Positions 50,501 to 57,571 of a stretch of 64,000 nt of DNA are shown piece by piece; the first letter of the stretch is position 1, and every line of letters starts with the position of its first letter. Position numbers and translations under genes: made by a program. Origin of the DNA: Ectopseudomonas khazarica (GTDB lineage: Bacteria > Pseudomonadota > Gammaproteobacteria > Pseudomonadales > Pseudomonadaceae); the NCBI RefSeq assembly GCF_004521985.1, contig NZ_SBHZ01000005.1:277522-341521 (forward strand). The letters run 5' to 3'. The notes under the pieces are model-generated. The model saw only the letters and a list, made by a program, of their open reading frames with translations, did not search any database and had not been told where the DNA came from.

Positions 50501-50929
50501 CTACCAGCGGCGCTCGTTGCTGCGCCGCTGCTCGCTGTAGCTGCGCCCATTGGAGTAGCGCTGCGGGGTGCTCCGTCCGGTGTCCCAGCCGCGCAGGACC
50601 TTGACGCCACGCTGTTCCTGGCGCCGCGCGTCACGCTGCCTGTCATGGCGTGGCTGCTCGTGACGCTTGTAGTCGTCGCGGTAGTGTGGCGCGTAGCCAT
50701 AGCGTTGACGCGGTTGCGGCGCCGGCACATAGCGGGGTGGCGCCTGGTACTGGCGACGGCGGTCGTCGTAGTAATAGCGCGACGTCACGTACACCGGTGG
50801 CGAATAGTCGTGACGGTAGCCGTTGTAGTAGGCGTGATTGCGGTAGCCGCGATCGTGGTCGTAGCCATACACCGCACAACCGCCGAGCGGCAGGATCAGC
50901 AACGTGGCAAGCAGGATTCTGTAGAACAT
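50501..50929 (-). CDS. Tyr/Arg-rich lipoprotein
   Basis: A 142-aa protein. The start at 50929 has GGAGG 5 nt upstream. Lipobox LGGC (Cys at about 18). The mature part is extremely rich in Tyr and Arg (YNGYRHDYSPPVYVTSRYYY, then RQRYGYAPHYRDDYKRHEQP) with no recognisable domain, probably disordered and basic. It is the last gene of a three-lipoprotein operon (51304 down to 50501). Confidence 0.7.
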   Translation of the reverse strand: MFYRILLATLLILPLGGCAVYGYDHDRGYRNHAYYNGYRHDYSPPVYVTSRYYYDDRRRQYQAPPRYVPAPQPRQRYGYAPHYRDDYKRHEQPRHDRQRDARRQEQRGVKVLRGWDTGRSTPQRYSNGRSYSEQRRSNERRW

Positions 50930-50972
50930 GGGAGCCTCCACAGGGGAAGCGGGCCAGTGGCCCGGAAGCGGA

Positions 50973-51125
50973 TCAGCAACGACCCTTCTTGGCCTGCCCC
51001 GGAGGGCAGTGCGAAGGACCACCACCGTCACCGATATCGACGCCGATACCTGGCAACCGCAGGCTGCAGCCCGACAGACCGATGGCCAGGCTGGCGGCCA
51101 GCAACAAGGTGCAGAGGGTTTTCAT
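50973..51125 (-). CDS. 50-aa micro-lipoprotein with C-terminal CPPGxxxKGxC motif
   Basis: ATG at 51125 with GGGGAG 6 nt upstream; stop at 50973. A lipoprotein signal ends in LSGC (Cys20). The mature 31 residues are Gly-rich (GIGVDIGDGGG) and end HCPPGQAKKGRC. Its start shares one base with the stop of the upstream gene (TGATG), so the two are translationally coupled. The C-terminal motif matches the upstream partner, so they are paralogues. Function unknown; the two Cys may form a disulfide. Confidence 0.75.
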   Translation of the reverse strand: MKTLCTLLLAASLAIGLSGCSLRLPGIGVDIGDGGGPSHCPPGQAKKGRC

Positions 51126-51304
51126 CAGCAACTCCCCTTCATGCGATGCCCCGGCGGGCAGAAGTAGCCGCCGTTGGAGTGGCCACGGCCATCCAGATCG
51201 ACACGAATCACGTCAGGGTCACCTACCCGCGCATGCACGCCCGGCGCGCTGAAGCTGCAGCCGCCCAGCAGCAACGCCAATGTCATCACAGTCAAACCAC
51301 GCAT
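51125..51304 (-). CDS. 59-aa micro-lipoprotein with C-terminal CPPGxxxKGxC motif
   Basis: ATG at 51304 with AGGAG 9 nt upstream; stop TGA at 51125-51127. Signal and lipobox LGGC (Cys16). The mature part (HARVGDPDVIRVDLDGRGHS) ends FCPPGHRMKGSC. First gene of the lipoprotein operon, transcribed away from the first guanidine riboswitch. It shares with the next gene the arrangement lipobox, short Gly/Asp-rich segment, C-PPG-x3-KG-x-C. Confidence 0.75.
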   Translation of the reverse strand: MRGLTVMTLALLLGGCSFSAPGVHARVGDPDVIRVDLDGRGHSNGGYFCPPGHRMKGSC

Positions 51305-51512
51305 ATTGGAATACTCCTCGATTTCCAGAAGACTGCTGGACAGGCAGCGGCCCGGTGGTCACGGCACTATTCAGCATGACTGTTCGACAATATGGACTGA
51401 GTCACGTTCCGTGCAGCCGAGTGACCAGGATCACAGGCTCGTCACGTTCGCTGGCACACTCCTCGCTTAGCATGGCCCGCAGCGGGAAAGCGTGGCGCTG
51501 CCTCAACACAAT

Positions 51513-51626
51513 GGCCGACTAGGGTTCCGGCTCGTCCGATGACGAGTGGCTGGTCCGAGAGTGGGCGACCTCATCAGCGGCGGGGAGCCGCGAGGTTACA
51601 CGGCGGGACAAAAGCCCGGGAGAACG
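51513..51626 (+). promoter_or_regulatory. Guanidine-I (ykkC) riboswitch, copy 1
   Basis: The conserved core is present: AGGGTTCCGG (51521-51530), TGGTCCGAGAG, then ACACGGCGGGACAAAAGCCC and GGGAGAA. P1 pairs GCCGACT with AGTGGGC (one mismatch), the P1a hairpin is CTCGTC/GACGAG, and the third helix ACCTC/GAGGT. This copy has an extra CGGC/GCCG hairpin inside the third helix, absent from copies 2 and 3. It lies 50 nt before the first substrate-binding gene. The class senses guanidinium and turns genes on. The flanking 51305-51512 holds the lipoprotein promoter and no gene. Confidence 0.9.
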
Positions 51627-51676
51627 CGCAGCACGGCTGTCTGCTTTCCCGCGTCCGCCAACCAACCGAGGTCCCT

Positions 51677-52738
51677 ATGCCCATTCGCCCGCTACTCACC
51701 GCCCTGCTCTGCGCCTGCCTGCTCAGCGCTCCGACAGCCCAGGCCGCGCCGAAAACCTTCAAGCTCTGCTGGTCGGTCTTCGCCGGCTGGATGCCGTGGG
51801 ACTATGCCGCCAAGCAGGGCATCGTGAAAAAGTGGGCCGACAAGTACGGCATCGACATTCAGGTGCAGGAAGTGCCGGATTACGTCGCTTCCATCGAGCG
51901 CTACAGCGCCGGACAGTTCGATGCCTGCACCATGACCAACATGGATGCCCTGACCATCCCCGCCGCCGCCGGCACGGACAGCACCGCGCTGATCATCGGC
52001 GACTTCTCCAACGGTGCCGACGGCCTGCTGCTGCGCGGCAGCGGCAAGAGCATCCGCGACCTCAAGGGCAAGACCGTGCTGCTGGTGGAAAACTCGGTCT
52101 CCCACTACCTGCTCAGCCGGGCACTGGAATGGGGCCTGCTGGACGAGCAGGACGTGACCATCAAGCATGTCTCCGACAGCGAGATCGCCGACGCCTTTCT
52201 CTCTGGCCAGGGCGATGCGGTGATCACCTGGAACCCGATCCTCTCGGAAATCCAGCGCAAGGCGCAGGTCAGCATGGTGTTCACCTCCAACCGGATACCG
52301 GGCGAGATCCTCGATCTCACCGTGGTCAACAGCCAGACCCTGGCCCAGCATCCCGAGTTCGGCCGCGCGCTGACCGGCGCCTGGTTCGAGACCCAGCGCC
52401 TGCTCGGCCTGCCGACGGCTGCCGGACGCGCAGCCCGAGCGCAGATGGCCGCTGCAGCGGGTACCAGCGCCGAGGACTTCGAAGACCAACTGGGCACCCT
52501 GCGCTCGTTCTATTCGCCACGCAGCGCCCTCAACTTCGCCCGCACCGGCAAGATGCCGGACCTGATGCGACGCGTCGCCCACTTTGCCGATGCCCATGCC
52601 CTGCTGGGCAAGCGTGGCCAGGGCCTGACCAACCTGGGTATCGAGTTCAGCGGTGAAAAGACCATCGGCAACCCGCAGCGCGTCCTGCTGCGCTTCAACC
52701 ACGCCTACATGCAGCTGGCCGCCGACGGCACCCTGTAG
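51677..52738 (+). CDS. ABC substrate-binding protein of the guanidine/urea-carboxylase transporter (copy 1)
   Basis: A 353-aa periplasmic protein. The start at 51677 gives a signal peptide ending near AQA (about residue 23). It belongs to the NitT/TauT-like group annotated as urea ABC transporter next to urea carboxylase genes: FKLCWSVFAGWMPWDYA, YSAGQFDACTMTNMDALTIP, VITWNPILSEI and NRIPGEILDLTVVN. The guanidine-I riboswitch upstream argues for guanidine or a related compound as ligand. A paralogue with the same signatures is encoded at 57572. Confidence 0.87.
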   Translation: MPIRPLLTALLCACLLSAPTAQAAPKTFKLCWSVFAGWMPWDYAAKQGIVKKWADKYGIDIQVQEVPDYVASIERYSAGQFDACTMTNMDALTIPAAAGTDSTALIIGDFSNGADGLLLRGSGKSIRDLKGKTVLLVENSVSHYLLSRALEWGLLDEQDVTIKHVSDSEIADAFLSGQGDAVITWNPILSEIQRKAQVSMVFTSNRIPGEILDLTVVNSQTLAQHPEFGRALTGAWFETQRLLGLPTAAGRAARAQMAAAAGTSAEDFEDQLGTLRSFYSPRSALNFARTGKMPDLMRRVAHFADAHALLGKRGQGLTNLGIEFSGEKTIGNPQRVLLRFNHAYMQLAADGTL

Positions 52739-52917
52739 CGCCCCAGCAGGCGGCACGCCAGCCGCACCACGCACCAGCACGGCGCAGCCTGCCCTCGACG
52801 AGCCGCAGCGCAGCGCCAAGCGCCGCACCTTGCGGCGCATGGCACGATGTTCGCTAAGGACATCGGGTGCAGGAACACCCCCGGCCAGCCGGGACCGCGG
52901 CACCACAATTTGCAATA
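52739..52917 (+). other. Intergenic stretch before riboswitch copy 2
   Basis: No gene is supported. A hairpin GCGCCGCA/TGCGGCGC (52820-52838) lies 80 nt after the stop. Just before the aptamer is a short GC hairpin and an 18-bp block CGCGGCACCACAATTTGC (52896-52913) that is identical to the block before riboswitch copy 3. Confidence 0.6.
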
Positions 52918-53018
52918 GCCGGCTAGGGTTCCGGCTCGCCACAGGCGAGTGACTGGTCCGAGAGCTGGCGACCTCCAGCGAGGTTACACGGCGGGACAAA
53001 AGCCCGGGAGAACGCGCC
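52918..53018 (+). promoter_or_regulatory. Guanidine-I (ykkC) riboswitch, copy 2
   Basis: P1 GCCGGCT/AGCTGGC, CTCGCC/GGCGAG and ACCTC/GAGGT helices, with AGGGTTCCGG, TGGTCCGAGAG and ACACGGCGGGACAAAAGCCC conserved. P1 bases covary with copies 1 and 3, which supports function. It precedes a 24-codon ORF and the ABC permease gene. Confidence 0.9.
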
Positions 53019-53076
53019 CCATCCGTGGGGAACCGCCGCGAACTCCTGTCCGCCACCGTCAAACTGGAGGTTCATC

Positions 53077-53151
53077 ATGGCTACGCCCCACTCGCACCAG
53101 CGGCACCCTGCCGCCTACCGGACACCCGTCAGCGGCGTCGTCGCGCTCTAG
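53077..53151 (+). CDS. 24-codon mini-ORF in the riboswitch-2 leader
   Basis: ATG at 53077 with GGAGG 6 nt upstream, stop TAG at 53149. The peptide begins MATPHSHQRHPAAYRT and has no signal or known motif. The 60 nt before it align closely with the leader of the binding-protein gene after riboswitch 3 (both contain GCCGCGA...CTCCTG and ACTGGAGGTT before the start). So it may be a leader peptide, or the remnant of a deleted second binding-protein gene. Confidence 0.45.
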   Translation: MATPHSHQRHPAAYRTPVSGVVAL

Positions 53152-53191
53152 CCGTGCCCGCCCTTCGCTACAGGCCCGACGAGGACTCTCC

Positions 53192-54007
53192 ATGCGCCTG
53201 ATCAACCGCCATCCGGACCGCAGCGGCCGCCTGCTGCTGATCCTGCTGCCCTTCGCCCTGCTGCTGTTCGTCTACTTCAGCACCTCGACCGCACGCCTGG
53301 CCGAGAACCCCAACGACAAGCTGCTGCCCAGCGCCAGTCAGATGATCGATGCCGTCGACCGCCTGGCCTTCAGCGAAGACAAGCGCACGGGCAACTACCT
53401 GTTCTGGCAGGACACCGCCTCCAGCCTCACCCGCCTCGCCATCGGCCTCGGCGTGGCGGCGCTGGCCGGACTGGTGCTGGGTATCGCAGCCGGCAGCGTG
53501 CCGCTGTTCGGCGCGCCGCTGTCGCCGATGCTCACGGTGCTGTCGATGATTCCCCCCCTGGCCATCCTGCCGATCCTGTTCATCGTCTTCGGCCTGGGCG
53601 AGCTGTCCAAGGTGATGCTGATCGCCATCGGCATCACCCCGTGCATCGCCCGCGACATCGAACAGCGCGCGCGGGAGATTCCAGCCGAACTGCTGATCAA
53701 GGCTCAGACCCTCGGCGCCAACTCCTGGACGCTGATCCTGCGCCTGGTGCTGCCGCAACTGATGCCGCGCCTGTTGATCTCGCTGCGCCTGATGCTCGGC
53801 TCGGCCTGGCTGTTCCTGATCGCCGCCGAGGCCATCGCCAGCACCGACGGCCTCGGCTACCGCATCTTTCTGGTCCGCCGCTACATGGCCATGGACGTGA
53901 TCCTGCCGTACGTCGTCTGGATCACCCTGCTGGCCTGGCTGATGGACCTGGGCCTGCGCCAGGTGCTGCGTCTGTGCTTCCCCTGGCACGCAGGAGGCAA
54001 GGCATGA
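53192..54007 (+). CDS. ABC transporter permease (guanidine/urea-carboxylase-associated)
   Basis: A 271-aa inner-membrane permease of the NitT/TauT (SsuC-like) type. The N-terminal helix (about 13-31) is followed by a periplasmic loop and five helices. The cytoplasmic coupling loop is visible as AQTLGANSWTLILRLVLPQL (EAA motif region). GAGGA precedes the start at 53192. The stop overlaps the ATPase start (ATGA). It should carry the ligand delivered by the binding proteins at 51677 and 57572. Confidence 0.9.
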   Translation: MRLINRHPDRSGRLLLILLPFALLLFVYFSTSTARLAENPNDKLLPSASQMIDAVDRLAFSEDKRTGNYLFWQDTASSLTRLAIGLGVAALAGLVLGIAAGSVPLFGAPLSPMLTVLSMIPPLAILPILFIVFGLGELSKVMLIAIGITPCIARDIEQRAREIPAELLIKAQTLGANSWTLILRLVLPQLMPRLLISLRLMLGSAWLFLIAAEAIASTDGLGYRIFLVRRYMAMDVILPYVVWITLLAWLMDLGLRQVLRLCFPWHAGGKA

Positions 54008-54860
54008 CCCTGTTCAGCCAACACATCGTCCCGCTGAGTGAACCCGCCATGAGCGAACCCCGTACCGCCGCCAGCCCGTCGCCAGGCGCCTTCATCGAAA
54101 CGCGCCACCTGTGGCAGGAGTACGCCGACCAGGTGGTACTGGAACGCCTCAACCTCAGGGTCGAGGAAGGTGAGTTCTGCACCCTGGTCGGCGCCTCCGG
54201 CTGCGGCAAATCCACCTTCCTGCGCCTGCTGCTCGGCCAGGAACGCCCCAGCCGCGGCGAGCTCCTGCTCGGCGGCGCCCCGCTCCCCAACGAGCCGGAC
54301 CCGAGCCGTGGCGTGGTCTTTCAGCGCTATTCGGTGTTCCCCACCTGAGCGTGCTGGACAACGTCGCCCTGGGCCTGGAACTGCCGCGCGCCCCCGTGCT
54401 GGGGCGCCTGTTCGGCGCAGCCAAGCGCGAGGCCCGCGAGCGCGCCGCCAGCATCCTCGCCCGGGTCGGCCTCGGCCATGCCCTGGACAAATACCCCAGC
54501 GCGCTCTCGGGCGGCATGCAGCAGCGCCTGGCCATCGCCCAGGCGCTGGTGATGCAACCGCGCATGCTGCTGCTCGACGAACCGTTCGGTGCCCTCGACC
54601 CCGGTATTCGCAAGGACATGCACGCCCTGCTGCTGGAGCTGTGGCAGGAAACCCGCCTGACGGTGTTCATGGTCACCCATGACCTGTCGGAAGGCTTCAG
54701 CCTTGGCACCCGCCTGCTGGTGTTCGACAAGGTGCGCCACGACCCGCAGGCCCCCAACGCCTATGGCGCGCGCATCACCTACGACATTCCGCTGAACGCC
54801 GCACGCCGCGCGCAGGCGCAGCTGCCCAGCGAAGTGGCCGAACGTATTGCCGCACGTTGA
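54004..54860 (+). pseudogene. ABC transporter ATPase, split by a one-base frameshift
   Basis: The first part (54004-54348, 114 aa) carries Walker A GASGCGKST and the Q-loop region VVFQRYSVFP, then hits TGA. The second part (54351-54860) continues in another frame with LDNVALGLELPR, signature LSGGMQQR, Walker B MLLLDEPFGALD and MVTHDLSEGF. One extra C in the CCCC run at 54342-54345 would restore HLSVLDNVALGLE, the normal continuation. So either a one-base deletion has inactivated the gene, the base is a sequencing error, or slippage rescues it. All ABC motifs are otherwise intact. Confidence 0.85.
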
Positions 54861-54898
54861 TAGTCCGCCCCGAAGACGTTGCCGATCAGCTCAACACC

Positions 54899-54960
54899 GT
54901 AGCCCGGATGAAATCCGGGGGATAACCGGCACATTGTCCCCGGATTGCATCCGGGCTACA
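54899..54960. repeat. Inverted pair of GTAGCCCGGAT repeats
   Basis: GTAGCCCGGATGAAATCCGG and an inverted partner CCCCGGATTGCATCCGGGCT form a long hairpin after the ATPase gene. Further REP-like inverted sequence (CCCTCCCACGAATCGTGG region, GTGGGAGGCGCTTCAGCGGC) continues to 55080. No gene is seen in 54861-55113. Confidence 0.75.
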
Positions 54961-55113
54961 CAGCCGAACGCCATACGCTGATCGTCCGTAGGAACCCGCT
55001 TGCGGGCGATCCAGCGCGGCTAAAGCCCCTCCCACGAATCGTGGCGGCCCCCGCCCCGTGGGAGGCGCTTCAGCGGCGAGCTTTTCAGCGCTGCATCGCA
55101 CAGGCACCGATGG

Positions 55114-56049
55114 CTAGCTCAACACCTCGAGATAACGCGCCAGCGTCTCCTGCTCCGTGGCGAACCACTGCTGCGCTTCGCTGCTGCTCGGCGTCGCGAG
55201 GTCGGCTCGCCAATCCGGCTCGAGGGTATCGACGATGAAGGTACGCACCCGTGCACGGCCATCCTGCGGATGGTGCAGGTACTGGCGGACGCGCCCCTGC
55301 ACCGGAGGCTCGAAACCCTCCAGAGTCAGTACCTGGCCGACGCGCGCCGGCACGGTGGACAGTTGCACGCGGTAGTCGCCCTGCGCATCGATGCTGGCCA
55401 GCGAGGTTTCGCAGTCGAGCAGCGCCGCCAGAGTCGCAGCATCGCCACAGGCCTGCGCCACCCGCTCACGCAATGGCATGCTCGACGGCCGCGGCTCGAG
55501 CGCTCGCCCCTGCACCCAGCCAAGCTGCTCGCCGCAGACGATCAGGCCACCCCCACGGCGCAGCACCTGGCCGGTTTCACCGTCGCATTCTTCCAGCAGG
55601 CGCAGGCCGATCAACGGTCCCCTGCCGGCCTGCAGGCGCCAATCCTCGACATAGGCGCCCGTGGTGCCGAACTCGATCATGCAGTTGCCGATGCGCTGCA
55701 GCCGCGCCGGCTCCGGCCAGCGGTTGTGCAACTGCAGCGAGACCCCGCCGCGCCAGCTGAGCATGCCGCCCTCCCAGAAGCTGTCGGCCACCCAGCCTTC
55801 GTGATTGGCCAGCACGCGCAGCTCGGCGGCGTCATAGTCCTGCCAGGCGCGCCCCGGCAATGGCGGCCCCTCCGGCAGACGCAAGTCGATGGTGAAGGTG
55901 CGGCTCTGCAACCAGTGCACCTGAGTGCGTTCGTCGCTGCGGCCATCGGCGAAACTGATGGTGCGCCGGCGAAAGTGCCCGAGCATCCAGTCCGGCACGC
56001 CGCCCTCGACGCGCATCGGGTGGCGTGCCGCCAGTTCGAACAGGTTCAT
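55114..56049 (-). CDS. Unrecognised 311-aa protein coupled to the 2OG oxygenase
   Basis: A 311-aa soluble protein that I cannot assign. It has no signal or membrane segment. It is rich in beta-prone, aromatic and Arg-containing segments: FELAARHPMRVEGGVPDWML, FRRRTISFADGRSDERTQVH, WEGGMLSWRGGVSLQLHNRW and FGTTGAYVEDWRLQ, which could form a beta-barrel like a calycin. Its start overlaps the stop of the oxygenase gene (ATGA), so it is translated with it and should work with it, for example on its product. Confidence 0.75.
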   Translation of the reverse strand: MNLFELAARHPMRVEGGVPDWMLGHFRRRTISFADGRSDERTQVHWLQSRTFTIDLRLPEGPPLPGRAWQDYDAAELRVLANHEGWVADSFWEGGMLSWRGGVSLQLHNRWPEPARLQRIGNCMIEFGTTGAYVEDWRLQAGRGPLIGLRLLEECDGETGQVLRRGGGLIVCGEQLGWVQGRALEPRPSSMPLRERVAQACGDAATLAALLDCETSLASIDAQGDYRVQLSTVPARVGQVLTLEGFEPPVQGRVRQYLHHPQDGRARVRTFIVDTLEPDWRADLATPSSSEAQQWFATEQETLARYLEVLS

Positions 56050-57071
56050 GCCGTCACCTCCCGGCGCCCCAGGCCGAAGCTGGACAGGCCCAGCGTGCCA
56101 TCGGGGAGCTGCAGCGTGCCGTCCTCCAGACGCTCGCGAAGGTAACGAAAGGTCTGCGCGGTCTGTGCGAACAGGTGATCGCCGCAGCTCACCGGCTGGT
56201 ACACCCGCTCACCGCGAGGCGCCAGGCCGGCAATCGGCGCGATGCGCGTCGGGTAGTCGCAGGCGCAGAACAGCGGGAAGGCGAAACGCTCCTCGCTGAC
56301 CTTGCGCACGCGGTGCGAGGTGGCAACGAACTGGCCGTTGCTGAGTACCTCGAGCATGTCACCGATGTTGATCACGAAGGCGTCCTCGATCAGCGGCACG
56401 TCGATCCACTGCCCGTCGCCGTTGAGCACCTGCAGCCCCTCGGCAGTCGGCAGCAGAATGGTGAAGCACTCGTAGTCGGTGTGCGCGCCGATGCCAGGGC
56501 GATCCGCCACCGGGTCGGGGTCGAGCGGATAGTGGATCATGCGCAGCTGGCTGGTGGGGTGGCGGGTGATCCCGGCGAAGGTGTCCTCGGCCAGCCCCAA
56601 CGCCAGGGCGAAACCGCGAAACAATGTGTCGCCCAGCGCCAGCGCGGCACGGTAGTAGGCGCTCACCTCGCGCTTGAAGTTGGCCGAGTCCGGCCACTGG
56701 GTCGGCCCCAGCAGCGGGTAGACCTGCGCCGCTTCGGTGTAGTCGTAGTTGACGTCGTAGGCTTCCTTGAGGTCCTGGCTGCCACCGGCGAACTGCTCCT
56801 CGCCTTCCGGCACGTAACCACTGTGGTTGCTCGACTGGCCGATGTAGAAGCGCATCTTTTCCGCCAGCGGCCGGGCGAAGAAGCTGCGCGCCTGGCGGAT
56901 CAGCCCCTGGCGCAGCTCGCGGGCAATACCGTGCCCGCTGATCTGCAGAAAGCCGACGTCGCGCGCGGCGCGGCCGAGCTCGTCGGCCACGCGCTGGCGC
57001 GCGGCCAGGTCGGCACAATTGAGACCGGAGATATCGACAAGCGGAATGGACGTGAAATGGGTATGCGCCAT
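56046..57071 (-). CDS. 2-oxoglutarate/Fe(II) oxygenase, isopenicillin-N-synthase family
   Basis: A 341-aa protein. The N-terminal IPNS-like segment (PLVDISGLNCADLAARQRVA, VGFLQISGHGI) is followed by the double-stranded beta-helix core. Iron ligands are His197 and Asp199 (GIGAHTDY) and His253 (TSHRVRKV). 2OG-binding Arg262 lies in ERFAF instead of the common RxS. NHSGYVPEGEE and ERFA also occur in the ethylene-forming enzyme of P. syringae, which releases guanidine from arginine. This and the guanidine context suggest a guanidino substrate, but that is inference. GGGAG precedes the start. Confidence 0.88.
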   Translation of the reverse strand: MAHTHFTSIPLVDISGLNCADLAARQRVADELGRAARDVGFLQISGHGIARELRQGLIRQARSFFARPLAEKMRFYIGQSSNHSGYVPEGEEQFAGGSQDLKEAYDVNYDYTEAAQVYPLLGPTQWPDSANFKREVSAYYRAALALGDTLFRGFALALGLAEDTFAGITRHPTSQLRMIHYPLDPDPVADRPGIGAHTDYECFTILLPTAEGLQVLNGDGQWIDVPLIEDAFVINIGDMLEVLSNGQFVATSHRVRKVSEERFAFPLFCACDYPTRIAPIAGLAPRGERVYQPVSCGDHLFAQTAQTFRYLRERLEDGTLQLPDGTLGLSSFGLGRREVTA

Positions 57072-57411
57072 GGCAAGCTCCCTTGAACAAGTGAGTTACC
57101 TGGTCGTCCAGACAAGCAGCGGAGTCGGGTCGTCCCGAAGGCGCCAGCGAGGCCGCCTCTGCAGCCAGGCTGGTAGCGATTTCCATGCCACCGCGCTGGG
57201 GCGCCGGGAAGCGCATTTCACGCGTCGCCCGCCCTCGAACGGTGCAGTGGACGCATCAACGGCCCCATCAGGCAGCACCGGTGCCGCCTTGCCCGGCCGC
57301 CAACCCGTGGTTCACCGCGTTTACCGACCTGGCACGCAATTCGCTACGACCTCAGCGTGCAGGTTCCAACCGGGATTTCCCGGAATCGCGGCACCACAAT
57401 TTGCGAAATGG
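57072..57411. other. Intergenic region between the oxygenase gene and riboswitch 3
   Basis: No gene is supported. It holds the oxygenase promoter (minus strand). At the right end are a hairpin CCGGG-ATTT-CCCGG (57371-57384) and the 18-bp block CGCGGCACCACAATTTGC (57388-57405), identical to the block before riboswitch 2. Confidence 0.55.
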
Positions 57412-57510
57412 ATGACTAGGGTTCCGATCCGCCCAGGCGGGTGACTGGTCCGAGAGTCATCGACCTCCGATGAGGTTACACGGCGGGATAAAAGCCCGGG
57501 AGAACGCGCC
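57412..57510 (+). promoter_or_regulatory. Guanidine-I (ykkC) riboswitch, copy 3
   Basis: P1 GATGACT/AGTCATC is perfect and differs from copies 1 and 2 by compensating changes. CCGCC/GGCGG and ACCTC/GAGGT helices follow, with TAGGGTTCCG, TGGTCCGAGAG and ACACGGCGGGATAAAAGCCC (one C-to-T change in the linker). It lies 61 nt before the second binding-protein gene and should control the catabolic operon to 63904. Confidence 0.9.
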
Positions 57511-57571
57511 TTTCGAACGCTTCGAAACGTGCCGCGACTCCTGCCCGTACTCATCAAGACTGGAGGTTCCA

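Noticed and set aside
54004..54860. Two independent genes instead of one broken ATPase
   Set aside because: The first part has Walker A and Q-loop and the second has signature and Walker B. Together they make exactly one ABC ATPase, and the second part has no ribosome-binding site of its own.
52896..57405. Sigma54 promoter reading of the block GGCAC-N6-TTGC before riboswitches 2 and 3
   Set aside because: The GG to GC spacing is 11 instead of the strict 10, and the start it predicts would fall inside the aptamer and remove the 5' strand of P1.
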